Assembly: GCA_037892935.1 (NCBI GenBank)
Contig: JAYXKI010000016.1
Span: 806,001 to 870,000 of the forward strand
Length of the DNA stretch: 64,000 nucleotides
Direction: 5' to 3'
Source: Phlebopus portentosus
Lineage: Eukaryota; Basidiomycota; Agaricomycetes; Boletales; Boletinellaceae
The notes under the pieces were generated by a model. The model was not told the DNA's origin and ran no database searches. It saw nothing but the letters and a program-made list of their open reading frames with translations. Positions within the stretch are counted from its first letter, which is position 1. Each line of letters begins with the position of its first letter. A program made the translations under genes and the position numbers. Shown here one piece after another: positions 47,941-61,500 of the stretch.

Positions 47941-49441
47941 ATGAAGTTCCTTTCTTCTCCGGCACTTTCTCTTGCTTCGTGGATGCTCTCAGATTTCGTC
48001 ACCGTACTCGGCAATGGATCTGTTCAACAGGATTTTGGCAAAGTCATCTCCAGCTCAAGTCTAGGCTTTAGCTGGGATAACATCCGACATGTTTATGCAT
48101 TTGGGGACTCCTACACTTTTGTTCAAGGTACTCACGGGCTGGCAAACTTCAGGTATATCTTCAAACCAACACTGGCGTCTTTACTCGCCAACAACATTAA
48201 TATCCCTGATGCTCTGGTAGTTTCATCGGTGACTTTCAGAACCTCAGCTTTACAAAAGAGGAACTCTTCAGTGACGAAATCATATTCAGAAACGTAAACT
48301 TTCAAATTAATTCTTCAACCAGCTGGTGCTTACTTGTCAATGCAGACTAGCTCCGACGGAGCGAATTGGGTAAACTCCACGTTTTTCGTTTCTTTTCACA
48401 GTACAAAATTGAAGTGTGTCCACAGATCGAATTCCTTACTGGATGCTTCCGCGGCAAACCGAGTGACTGTACTCCACGACAGCTATGGAATTTCGCGTTC
48501 GCTGGGGCAGATATTGATGGTAACCTGTAAGTAAACAAATAGAATCTCATTGTGCATTTCCCATTCCGATTCTCTGTATCAAATCAAATTTCACTCAAGA
48601 CTTCCATTGCATCACCCCTTCACTATACCGCTGGTCGACCAAGTGAAGCAGTGGGCAATGTATGCCTCCATCTTCTTGCCTCGCCCAAAGACACATACAC
48701 TCACGGCGTGGTGGATCGGAATCAACGATACCGGAGACTCGACAGGAAATACAACAGTATGCATTCTGTTTCAAAACATTTAATTCGGTGCTACTGACAT
48801 CTGAACAATCTAGATAACTGACTTTGCCTCGTTCTACGAGAAGGAGATGGATTCGCTCTTCTCTGCAGTCGTAAGTTTAGTCGTCCCGACCCTCCTTATC
48901 CCGGTCGCTGAGCACTTCACCGACAGGATCTGGCATACACGACAGGTCTTACTGGTGCACACCTCTTCCTCACCGTTCCGCCAATGGAACGTTCTCCATC
49001 TGGGCTAGCCTCGTCACGATCACAACTCCAGAAGAGTAACATTATCGAATATAACTACCAGCTCCTCTCGCATGCACAACAGTTTGCGAAGATTCACCCT
49101 CGCGTACCTGTCTTTGTCTTTGACGCACATGCATGGTTCAACTTCGCGCTTGATAACGCGGGGGAATTGGGGATCGGGAACACCACTGGGCTCGTTATAA
49201 ATCTGCTTGTTCCTTCGTTTTGAGCTGAACTTCATTTCCATGAATCATGACTTTGATACATATAGATTTTGTGAATGCACCGACCCAGGATTCTTCTGGT
49301 ACAGTACGTCTACGCCTGCTTTCAAAGTTTGTATTGTACTTAACAAGTGATCCTCCTCTAGATACTGGCCACCCCACAGAACATACGCACCGACTTCTTT
49401 CGGACGCACTGCTTGATTTCCTCTCCGGTATCTCCGCCTGA
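47941..49441 (+). CDS. secreted SGNH/GDSL esterase (CE16-like)
   Basis: Probable extracellular acetyl- or lipid esterase. Start MKFLSSPALSLASWMLSDFV, a plausible signal peptide. Block I is VYAFGDSYTFVQGTHGLANF (GDSY with the nucleophile Ser, about 48095-48150). Block II, NFAFAGADIDGN, lies near 48490; block III, LTAWWIGINDTGDS, near 48710 (GIND with the oxyanion-hole Asn). Further on, LTVPPMERSP and VFVFDAHAWFNFALDN, and after an intron starting at the GTACGT near 49305, FFWYNTGHPTEHTHRLLSDA, ending FLSGISA. The catalytic His is in GHPTEHTH, while the Asp three residues before it in most SGNH enzymes is Asn here. About six exons. Related fungal CE16 proteins act on acetylated hemicellulose oligomers; substrate here is unknown. 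Confidence 0.83.
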
Positions 49442-50011
49442 TTAGATTTACTTGCGTAGCTCACGCATCGGAATCCATATTTCGAACCTTGCGAATATCC
49501 ACGCGCGAGAAGACGGTTTTTAATAGTGGGTGAATATGACGTGTATCTCCAAGGGGAGTCGTGACGGACAACGAAAAATAAACGCAGAAAGAACGTTTCG
49601 GCGAGGGATGAACAAGCGAACGGCACTAAGAAGATAGGGTGACGGAAGTGCCAACCTAGGGGCGTCGCGTACAGAAGAATGGTATCCGGGAAAAGGAAAA
49701 ACGTTTATATACATTGCTAGGTACGAGTTACGGAGGTAAAGGGATAATAAAAAGACGAGCCATGTGTGTATAGTGGACGTGTACCGACGTTTCGAAGTTG
49801 TCATCGGAACTACTGGTTCTCGAGAAGACATATATAAAGAGAAGAAAAAGGAAACACAGAAGAGACGAAGTGGAGAAGAATGAACCTTTGCAGAGAAGTC
49901 CTTGACCGGCACAGTAATACAATACGGTGTCGTCCACATACAGCCATGCCTAACGTCCCTATTCCCACACCCGTGCTCATGCTCAACTAAGACAGCATCC
50001 CACTAAACCAC
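49442..50011. other. convergent intergenic region with long minus-strand ORF
   Basis: A 139-codon minus-strand frame (49520-49939) covers most of this 570-nt stretch, but the translation has no recognisable feature and lies just past the stop of the VAP gene; probably its 3'UTR. Confidence 0.35.
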
Positions 50012-51367
50012 TTAGAAAAAGACATAGGTCAACACAAAGACCACGAACGCAATCACTCCAACCATCTGGGGTGAGATACCATCCTGGTGCATCGAGCTCG
50101 ATCCACTGTCGATCATCGTACCCAGATCAGAGTGGTCGTCAGTACGGTCAGACACCACCGTGAACGAGTCCGACTTATCCGACCGCACTGGTCGACGGCG
50201 TACACCAGAGTCTTCCGCACCCGGTTCCGGTATAGACTCGAGCAAATTGCGCAGGCGGTTGATCTCAGCTTGTGCAGCTGCGAGTTGAGCACGGAGCTCG
50301 TCTTCCATGTGCGACATTGAAGGTGCCGGTTGGACGGACAGAGAAGGCTGAGCAGCAACTGCTGGTGCTGCTGCCACAGCGGCGGGATGTACAATATTAT
50401 CGTCAGGTTCGCGTGTTTCTGGCGGCACGTCGTAGTCACCGGCTGCCGGTGAGAACGCACGCTCGAGAGGCGCTCGAGCCTCTTGCGGGAGGTCAGGATG
50501 TCCATTTGCAGGCTCCTGGCGGACAGTTGCATACATAGCCTATTTTTGCAACCTCAATCATGATCTGTGATGTGGAGGAGGAAGAAAGATGGCTTACTGA
50601 GGTGTCTAAGATTGAGCTTGGGTGTTCATCTTCTTCAGGCAGTTCCTCCCCGACAGGCGGCAAGTAAACCACCCTGATCTTCTGTTGGTGGACTTTTGAG
50701 TCTTCTCCGTCCACATTATTCCACTATCACACGAGGCCACACACGTATCAGATGAAAAGTAAATCCCAGAACCGAACCATGTGAAAACGGCAAGGAAACA
50801 TACGAGTTCACTGAGTGGCATCGCCTCCTTTTCAGGCGTGATAATCGTGCTCTGTACCAGGAACTTGTCTTTGCATTTCGCGTTTAGCGGCGGCTCCTCT
50901 TTCATCGCCTGAAGTAGCACTATACACGCCGCGGACAAAACCCAGAAAAAGCCAAAGTAGAAAACCAAGAGTGATGATCAGACGATGAATTCCGGCCACG
51001 AGGAGTGCACACATGGAACGTAGACGTACCCTGGACATCAACCGTCTCCCCGGGTTCTATCCTCCCAGAATTCGGACGCACGCAGTACAGCTGTCACACA
51101 GTCCCATATGAGTAAGGCTCAAAGATAAGCTTGAATAGAGCTTGTTTGAAGCGTTATAAACCTTTGGTGCAGTTGTTTTAACTTTGAAAGCGACCGGTTG
51201 GTCATTGTTGTTCGTGACGCTGAGCACACGTTTCACGAGTTGCGTCAAAGGCCCTTGGGGTGTCGAACGACGGAAAGTCAGCTTTCATCCCTTCTATTGA
51301 TAGCATCAACGACTGCGAACGCACTGTTGAAGCCCAACGCCGAGCTTGGCTTGAGAACGACGGACAT
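50012..51367 (-). CDS. SCS2: VAMP-associated protein (VAP / Scs2 family)
   Basis: Tail-anchored ER protein that binds FFAT motifs at membrane contact sites. Exon 1 (51367-51316) gives MSVVLKPSSALGFN; an intron with donor GTGCGT joins N/RPLTQLVKRVLSVTNNND, then QPVAFKVKTTAPK, LYCVRPNSGRIEPGETVDV, EPPLNAKCKDKFLVQSTIIT and PEKEAMPLSEL: the MSP domain in order, with the conserved FFAT-binding surface TTAPK..YCVRPN. A linker follows (KIRVVYLPPVGEELPEEDEH), then Ala/Pro-rich sequence, a coiled coil (DELRAQLAAAQAEINRLRNL) and a C-terminal membrane anchor (PQMVGVIAFVVFVLTYVFF) ending at 50012. Length and layout are typical of fungal VAPs. Confidence 0.92.
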
Positions 51368-52153
51368 AGTGAGAGTTGGAGGAGAAACTGAGATGTAGTT
51401 CGGTATGGACTGGGGCTGCCTGACGAACACGCTTGAAATGCCCATATAAGGCAATCCCTGAGTCTCGGCTCGGCAGTGTCCTTTGGAAACCAACGTTATT
51501 ACCGACCACTTCCATCAATTCATATCATCAATAACTTTTGATCTCAAAAGTTTTCATATAAATCAGTTCGATTATCAGCCCTCAACGTTCTGATAGTATG
51601 TCTCACGATCCATTACTTCTCGAGACATCCGATTATTTATGTTTGCCAAGAGATCGGCGTTCTTCTCCTATTCATCCTGTCAAGCATGGAATTTACTAGG
51701 ATTGTACAAAGCAGAACATCAGAAGACACGTTGTGTCTACATATCCATTCGGGAGAACATTCAACATGCTGAAGTGGCGAGGCGGCCGCACGCCTATGCC
51801 TTACTGGCATGTCGTATTGCAACGTTGTAAATAGTGGATCGCAATTGCTTCCGATATCAGAACCTAGTATTTATAATGAATTATCGTACTCCAGTCAAAA
51901 CGAGCGTATTAATCAAAGGTGTATACGAAGAACTATAGTAAGGACCGAAAGCAGTTCCATCCAAAGGCACAAGAGTGGATGGCGAAAGACGAGAAAACCT
52001 ACATTTAAAGAACGAATGATCTAAGGAATGCGTGTATGATGAATGAAAAGAACGCGTGGGTTATGCAACAGCTGTAATTAAGATCCGAGCAGAGATGTGC
52101 AGTGTAGTGAGCAGAGAGAAATGAGAGGCAAAGAGTGGAGAAGACGGAGACGA
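51368..52153. other. intergenic, VAP promoter side
   Basis: About 790 nt between VAP and the 3' end of the AGC kinase, both on the minus strand. Only short frames; nothing recognised. Confidence 0.4.
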
Positions 52154-54300
<2,147 letters not shown>

Positions 54301-54535
54301 GGTGACTAGGAATCTGCGAGTCCTGCTCGTCTTGTTACTATTGGGAGATGTAGAGAACGTAGTCAGCGCGACGTAGTGGTAGTAAACGGGAAAGTTGTTT
54401 TTGACGTACAATTTTGTCGATTATTCGTAAATATAAATTTCGAGAAGCCAAGCTTGGCTTCGGCAAACACCCTTCCGGAACCTTTTCCACGATTATTACT
54501 CACTCAGCTTCTATTATCACCTTCATGAAACTCGG
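54301..54535. promoter_or_regulatory. divergent promoter YPK1 / hypothetical gene
   Basis: 235 nt separate two divergently transcribed genes. It contains AT-rich TATAAA-like sequence at about 54431-54437 and a perfect 18-bp palindrome just beside it. Confidence 0.45.
54444..54461. repeat. perfect 18-bp palindrome
   Basis: GAAGCCAAGCTTGGCTTC equals its own reverse complement over all 18 bases. Its place in a compact divergent promoter suggests a dimeric binding site, but this is inference. Confidence 0.7.
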
Positions 54536-55520
54536 ATGACTACCAATTTGCAAAGTAAACCTCTAGAAGGTCTCATTGAAAAGTCATTCAAGCTTTCGTG
54601 GCTTCCAAGATCCTCTCTAGCCAGAAGAGAGTTCTGCACGAATTTATGTCTTGTGGCTTTCGGGATTAGGCAAGTCACCAAATATATTCAGAAAAAGGAT
54701 ATTATATTAAAACTCTACCTTTTTATAGAGCCGGATACCTAATCGACTCTTTCTCTCCGACAGGTGGAGAGAAAGACCTCCAGCGGCTGCTGGAAACCTT
54801 GCGTCGGGTACGCTTGACCTTTACAATTGGAAATTCTAGTGATATCTGACAAAGCCACCAAGGGATCACCTCGCTTCAACGAGGTGCGATTGGCCTATAC
54901 CGCCGAACATCAGCAGTACTTCTTCTTGAACATGTCTCTTCTATGTGAACGCGCGAAGTATCTTTGTACCACCGAAGAGCACGGAAAGCATCCAACTTTC
55001 ATCCTTCTTGATCAAGAGGAAACAGTGGTGAGCAGTACTAGTCTCATTAATTAATAAATCCCAGAAGCTTCATAGCATAGCACTGAAACTATTGAAGATC
55101 GATCCTCCTCAAGATGTCATAGAAACAGTCATACAAGTCGCTGGGAGCCCGGAAAACCCGATACGACTCCCAGAAGGTCTTACACCAAAAACTCTCATCC
55201 CTCTCTGTGGCTTCTTGCTTGAGTTTCCAGTTGCATATGTACCATATTCCACCGATTCTGAGGCTTTCTTGGGTGGAGTTCCTTTAGACGTCTACGAGTG
55301 CATAGTCTTTCCAAACGAGGAAGACGAAGACGCAAAGAAACACATGTTTCTCAAGTTCTCCTGTCCTGCTCATCTTGGAGTAACTCACAGCGTGCTTGCG
55401 CCGGATTCAATTGTAACGGATCTCGAGCGAGTCTTTCGTGGTCGATTGGAGCGGTTATCCTGTCCCTGGTCCCTCAGAATCATTCACACGGTAATCACGC
55501 AAGACAGAGTAGCACTCTAG
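54536..55520 (+). CDS. conserved fungal protein of unknown function
   Basis: I recognise this as a protein type seen in basidiomycetes but know no function. The exon near 54750 gives GYLIDSFSPTGGEKDLQRLL and ETLRR. After a 32-nt stretch with donor and acceptor sites (about 54809-54840; very short for an intron) comes VISDKATKGSPRFNEVRLAY with TAEHQQYFFLNMSLLCERAK, then FILLDQEETVV; after another intron, LLKIDPPQDVIETVIQVAGS, RLPEGLTPKTLIPLCGFLLE, FPVAYVPYSTDSEAFLGGVP, LDVYECIVFPNEEDEDAKKH and LKFSCPAHLG. No transmembrane segment, signal peptide or known catalytic motif. The first exon (ATG 54536 or elsewhere) and the frame up to 54730 are uncertain. Confidence 0.6.
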
Positions 55521-55601
55521 ACTACATGTACCATGCCAACCAATCCAGAAGCCATGCAGATTCGCGACAGATACATTCAAAGCAACGGCCAAAACAAGTT
55601 A

Positions 55602-58056
55602 TTATTCTACCTCGATATTAATGATCTTGATATCTTCAAATGGCTTGTCCAGCTTATTCGTCTTCACATTCTCAATCGCATGAACGACCTCGAGTCCGCG
55701 GAGCACTCGTCCGAAGATTGTGTGCTTGTTATCAAGCCAGGGCGTCGCAGTGGTCGTGATGAAGAACTGGGATCCATTCGTATTTGGACCGGCGTTTGCC
55801 ATACTCACGGTGTATGGTCTAGAAATGTCATTCGTTAACAAGCCATGTCGAGCAATGATGATGCTTTGATTTACCTATCATGCCTCAAAGCAGTCGTGAA
55901 CTCATCCTCGAACTCCTTTCCCCAAATAGAGTCTCCGCCCGTCCCGTCTCCAAGCGGATCGCCAGTCTGGATCATGAACTTTGGAATAACACGGTGGAAA
56001 ATAACGCCTTCGTAATATCCACTCCGCGCGTGGCCAACAAAGTTCTCGACAGCTTTGGGAGCATGTTCTGGAAAGAGCCGGATATGGATGTCTCCTTCGC
56101 TGGTATGAATCGTAGCGGCATGTGCGATGGGAGATGGACCGTTGAGCTTGGCTGGGGCTGTGATGGCGGATGTTGCCTCATCTCGTGTTGGTCTCTCGTT
56201 GAATACGTCCCGATCACCTTGTTCTTTCATGTCCCTTCAAAACGACAGGAGTCAGTGAATATTTTTCCCGCATGAAAGAGCAACATACTCAGGTAAGGTT
56301 CTAGTGAACATGTAGAAACGCTGTCGTTTATAGCCTGTACAGAAGAGAGTCGGGTCTCGCGCCTCTTTGCTAGCCAGGATAGGGTTTGCAGAAGCAGCCA
56401 TTGCCTTCAAATTTGATCTTCAGCTTCAGCTTCACATGAGTAGAACGGAGACTTCGAACGTACGACTGTGGACAAGCCCCTCTTTGCCGGTGCTCCTTGA
56501 TACAAACTTAAGTTCATCCATCGTACTGTCTCATCCTTCCCCAGTAGACGCACGACCTTATTCGTCACTATGTTTATAACTATTGCGCTTTAGTACGGCG
56601 ACGAACGAGAAAAGAGTGCCTGCTATACCTTTTACTCCGAGCAAGGTCGGGTATAATACGAAGTTCCCGCTCTCATCCCAAACGGCATTTATCCATCTAC
56701 CGGGCACTCTTCCATCAGGTCCTGGAAGTTCCAATTCGCGATCAACAGCCAGTCTGCGCCCAAATTCCATGTCTTCAATGTGATATAGAGATGTCCCAGC
56801 TTGTTGCATGTCCTGAATCGCTCCAAGCGACTCATCGTACCGCCTTGATAGCTTTCCAGATAGTACAGAGAAGACACGAATTTGACGATCGGGTAAGGAA
56901 AAGGTGACGAAAGAGTTGTTGTCTGGTGACAACACTATGCACGTCGGCGTTGACTTCGCCTGTAAAATCATGATTGAGCCGTCGGGTTCATTTCCTACGA
57001 TCCTTGGTCTTACCTTTTTAAACTCAAAAAGATCTGTTGAGGTTTTGTATTCCCACATCTGCGCGACATTTTTTGGTGGCTCAAATGGCTCAAATGGTTG
57101 CCAATATTCAACGAAACCGTTCTCATCAGCCGAGATGACAGTATCGTATCGATCATTGTACTTTTCAGCCGGTCTAGTCAATAGTCTCGCCCTTTCGCCC
57201 ATAACTATTAAGGACGTATACTCACTGTCATGAGGTGGACAGGGGACCTGTGCACTTTGTCGACGACGAGAAGTGGTTTATCGTCTCCTCGACTATCGTA
57301 GATACGGATCGCGCCCGAGTTGCTCTCGGATCTAGAACGGCATTAGCTTTCATATCTCAGTATTTCATTCGAGAAGCGCGTACACGGCGAGCAGAGCCTG
57401 CGCTTTCCCCTTCTTATGTACCCAGCAACAGGCGTGTGGTATGAAACCGAGTTTTATCATATTAATCATGTCTACGCAAGCTCTTCAATTACCGACATGA
57501 AACTCAATGCTTTGAGACTCACCGAAATTGACCACATCAAACACCTTAGCAGTCCCGTCCTCCGAAATGCTCGCAAAAAGCGTTCCGTCCGCACTCGCCG
57601 ACACGCCAATGACCTGTTGCAAATGCGCTCGGTAATGCTTGACAAACTCAATCCCAACTTCCTGCTTCTTCCATAACTTGAGATGCCCGTCAACGGAAGT
57701 CGTTACGACAAAGTCTGTCCCCCTAGTGACTACAACGAAGTTAATAACGTCGCGGTGCATGAATGATTTGGCATAGCGGTCCGCGCTGGGGAGGTGTGAG
57801 AGGTATAGCTTTTCGTGAGGAAGAGCTGTCGAGGAATCAAATTAGTAAAGAGATGGTGAAGAGAATTTTTTTGCTGCTCACTCTTTCTCTTCTTTCGAGT
57901 CGCCTGAGCTTCTGCTGCGCCTGCAGGCATGGGCATCGGCCCAATGTCATCGTCACTGTCCTCTACTTCAGTATCTTTGGGCCCGCCGTTTGACTCTCGT
58001 GCTTCCTCAACATCACGTTCCCGTTTCCCCAAGACAGAAGCTTCGGACTCGGACAT
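55602..58056 (-). CDS. WD40-cyclophilin peptidyl-prolyl isomerase (PPWD1/Cyp15 type)
   Basis: Spliceosome-associated cyclophilin with an N-terminal beta-propeller. Start [20 protein letters not shown], an acidic leader ([14 protein letters not shown]) typical of PPWD1. WD repeats: [120 protein letters not shown]. The C-terminal cyclophilin domain: [55 protein letters not shown] (catalytic Arg, Phe, Met, Gln all present), [20 protein letters not shown], and [20 protein letters not shown] (Trp and His conserved), ending at 55602. Complete; about eight exons. Converges with the hypothetical gene 82 nt away. Confidence 0.94.
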
Positions 58057-58518
58057 GATCTGTCCACAGACAATACGCGTCAGATGCGGCAAGTTGAAGC
58101 TACCAACAAAGATAGACGTTCAGTTGAAAGCAGAGTTCTTTAGAGCGTCAATCGAGCCAATATCATGAATATAAACGGGAACGATTTGCGCTCCAAATTT
58201 GGTACCTTACTTGTAAAACTTGACGCTGTATGTACAATACAGTAGATCCATATAACCTTGATACTACTGAAAACGAATTATAATAATACATTCCTGGTCA
58301 AGTTCGTTATTCATAATCTGCATCAAGGTAGGGAATAATGGGAATAAATGAGACGCTCGTGTCAAATCAAAAAAACTACTAAAGTTTGTTTGAAGAGGGA
58401 AACTGAAGAGTAAAACGAGCTTACTATCAATACACCTCGAAATATGTGGGTATAATCACATCAAGAAATAAAGAAACAGAAGTACCATGCAGAACAAAGA
58501 AAGTAAATCATAAAGTCA
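58057..58518. other. intergenic, no gene seen
   Basis: About 460 AT-rich nt between two minus-strand genes; probably the promoter of the cyclophilin gene and the 3'UTR of the CSC1-like gene. Confidence 0.4.
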
Positions 58519-61500
58519 TTATGAAGACCATGGCACGCGGGAGAACATCCAGGCTGTCAACCATGAGCGCGTTGATTGTTCACCAGCCTCCTGTTGAGAC
58601 TGCTCTTCTTCACGCAGACGACTGTCTGTCGCTTGAGCCTCTTCCGCAATAACCTCGTTAATGACAACCTCTCTAGTTGTAACAGGAGTTGAGGTACCAG
58701 AGGTTGTCCTTGGTCGCGGATGCGAAGTCGCAAAAGAAACGCGCGACCGGGAGTGTGGAGCTTGCCCTCCCAATATAGAACGAGTTGTAGTATCGTGCCC
58801 GGGAAACGCAGATGTGCTACTTCGCCGTGGCTTTCTGGCTTGGGATGTAGAAGGCACCTGGGCATTGGACTGGGAAGACATGAATGAAGAAGTTCGGCGT
58901 GGCAAGGGGAACCCTGTATCAAGCGTCTTCGACCTAGTCTGGGAAATACTACGACGTCGGGCATCGTTACTACTGGACGTACGTCGCGTGATGATGCTCG
59001 GCCTTCGCGATCGTCCGTTGGTATTTTCAGCATAGTCAACGTCGGTTTCCTTGCGAATATTGTCTACGCGTTCTTGAATCCCAGGTGGTAGGACAATATC
59101 CTCTTTTCCGCTGATTTCACGCGTCTCAACTCGCCTCAACGGACCTAGCTCCAGGTCAGACGTAGAAAGATCATCCACTGATACGGAAGAAGGGAGGTCC
59201 GCAAGCGCAATACCACCCTCAATCCATTCGCCCAGCTGACCCAAGCTGGGATCGCTGGTGAGTGCCCGGAACACATCCACGGTATCATCCAAATCCAGTA
59301 TGCCAGCTGGATTGCGAGGAAGCCAAAGATGGTTCGCGATTGGTCGAGTATAGTAAGGATTGTCGTAAGGCCGATCTAATCTCGCAGAGTCATCCCAGGC
59401 AGGATGCTTCTCATGGGGAACCACCAGTGGGGGTCTGCCCAAAGCTATCGCAGCTTTCTCTGAGAAACTCCGCTCGTGATTCGTCTGTCGTGGTATACTT
59501 GCGCCAAGTTCCGGCATTGATTCTACTGGCCTCGAGTCGAGGGGGACTCCATCTGGGCTACTGATTGTCCCATCCCACGATTTGAGACGCCTTGAAGCCC
59601 GAACTTCGTCAAACGGTATAGGTTTGTGCTGTCCTATTGGTGCCTTTGGACGAGACGCTGCGCGATAGTGAACTTGAACCCCTTCGGGAGCTTCCAAGTC
59701 TTGAATCCCAGTAAACTTGAGCCTGTCTTCGCCTTAAGATTCTCAGAACTGGCTGTCACATCTGCAGGATTAGCAAAGCTATTGCTCTCATCAGGCTCAG
59801 AAGGCGGAGGTGTGATTCCGCATACTACGTGCGCTTCGATGATGTCTGCCGCCTCGAACTTCGCCCGACATATTCGGGTAAATCTACGCATGTCGTCAAT
59901 ATGTAAACGCAAAGAAAGGCATAGGGAATTTCATACAGGATCTTGACGAATACCGTGAAAGCAATCATGACAGCAGTCAAGCCAAGATGGACCTCCAGTT
60001 TGTTTACGCCAACAAAGCCCAAGAAAATGACTTGAGCGAGGACAAGTCCGTCAAGAGTATAACGTCCAACCCTGATAAGAATAAGTTTGCCGTTCCCTTC
60101 ATAGTTCTTCGCGTAAACGTGCAGTAACTACAAGCCGGTTAGACAAGGTTAGAAGAACATCGTTTGCGGTGATCCACTGACCTGGTTCTTGATTATCACT
60201 GGACAGGTATCGAGAATTGAGTCAGAATATGTAATGACAGCACTAAATGGTGTCGCTCACCAGTCTGAACCGCATAATAGACGACCACAAATGGCATCAG
60301 AAGCGGATTCAGCACGGCAAAAACTAGAGTCAAAATGACTGTTAAGACGTGATTGGGAAGCCAGTCTGAGGAAAACTCGTCAGCACTGAGTCGTGCGCTG
60401 CTGGCAATATCTCTTACAGTAGTAGTTGAATGTACGAGGACGGATGCCAACAGCACGTTTTCGAGGCGTTATTTGTCTCTTCGTAATTGGATACGTGAAG
60501 AGAGGCAGCTTTGATAACTTTCAGCAGCTAGTCCTGCGTTAAACGCATGATGACTCACACCAACTGCGGAATAATATTAGTTAAAGAGAGGGGAGACAAA
60601 AATGTCAGACTGCTTACTGAGAATGAGCTCAAATCCACCGTGCACGCCAATAGTGAAGATAACTAGCAAAACTCTTGTCAACGAGATTGCACAGTCGATT
60701 CATGTTCCCGAAATCCTTACACCACCCGACATAGAAAGGACCCGCAACTGGAAAGCTTTCTCCAACGACTGAAAGAACATCCACACTTGTTTTCCAAGAA
60801 GTGAAGAATGACTCCAGTGCCGTCACTCCAACGCAAAAGAAGACGAGAATGTTGGCAACGAGGAACTTGTGATATCGCGTGAGAATCCGGTCATGCAAAG
60901 CAGACAACGTGCTAATGGTATGAGCCTTCTTCGCAATTAGCAGGAGTAGCAACGGAATAAGCATGATAAGTAAGGACGTGAAGACTGTCGGAAGAAGTGA
61001 CTGGACAAGTTCTTGAACGAACTCATGTTTATTCAAGAAGTCCAACTGAAGCCTTGTGATGAGCTTCTGCATCAACAGGAACAGGAGAGACTCAGACTCA
61101 CGAGACCAGGGACTACTGTGGCAATGTTGTTGATGCTCACAAGACCCACAAGAATGGAGACCGGAATAATCCAGATGATAGTAAAAGCCCTGGGCAATCA
61201 ATCAGAAGCCTTGACTAACACGACAATTTTCAACCCTTACCAAACTCCTAGGTCGACAATCCAGTCTTTCATGAGCTACCGAATCATCAGCATGTAGAAT
61301 TCCCGTTAAGTTGGGCAAACCCCTACCTCGCCTTTATATGTCTGCTTCATAAGTCTTATCCAATCCAAATCCTCATAATCAGGCGCCATGCTCACTAAGC
61401 ATGCAAGTGGGTTCTTTGGATGTGCCGCTAAGTACTTGCAAGCACGGCGTGCATCATCCGGATGTGCAAACGTCACAAACGCAGTTGACACAGCGTCAAA

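Noticed and set aside
49520..49939. 139-codon minus-strand ORF
   Set aside because: No motif, biased composition and location directly after the VAP stop suggest 3'UTR.
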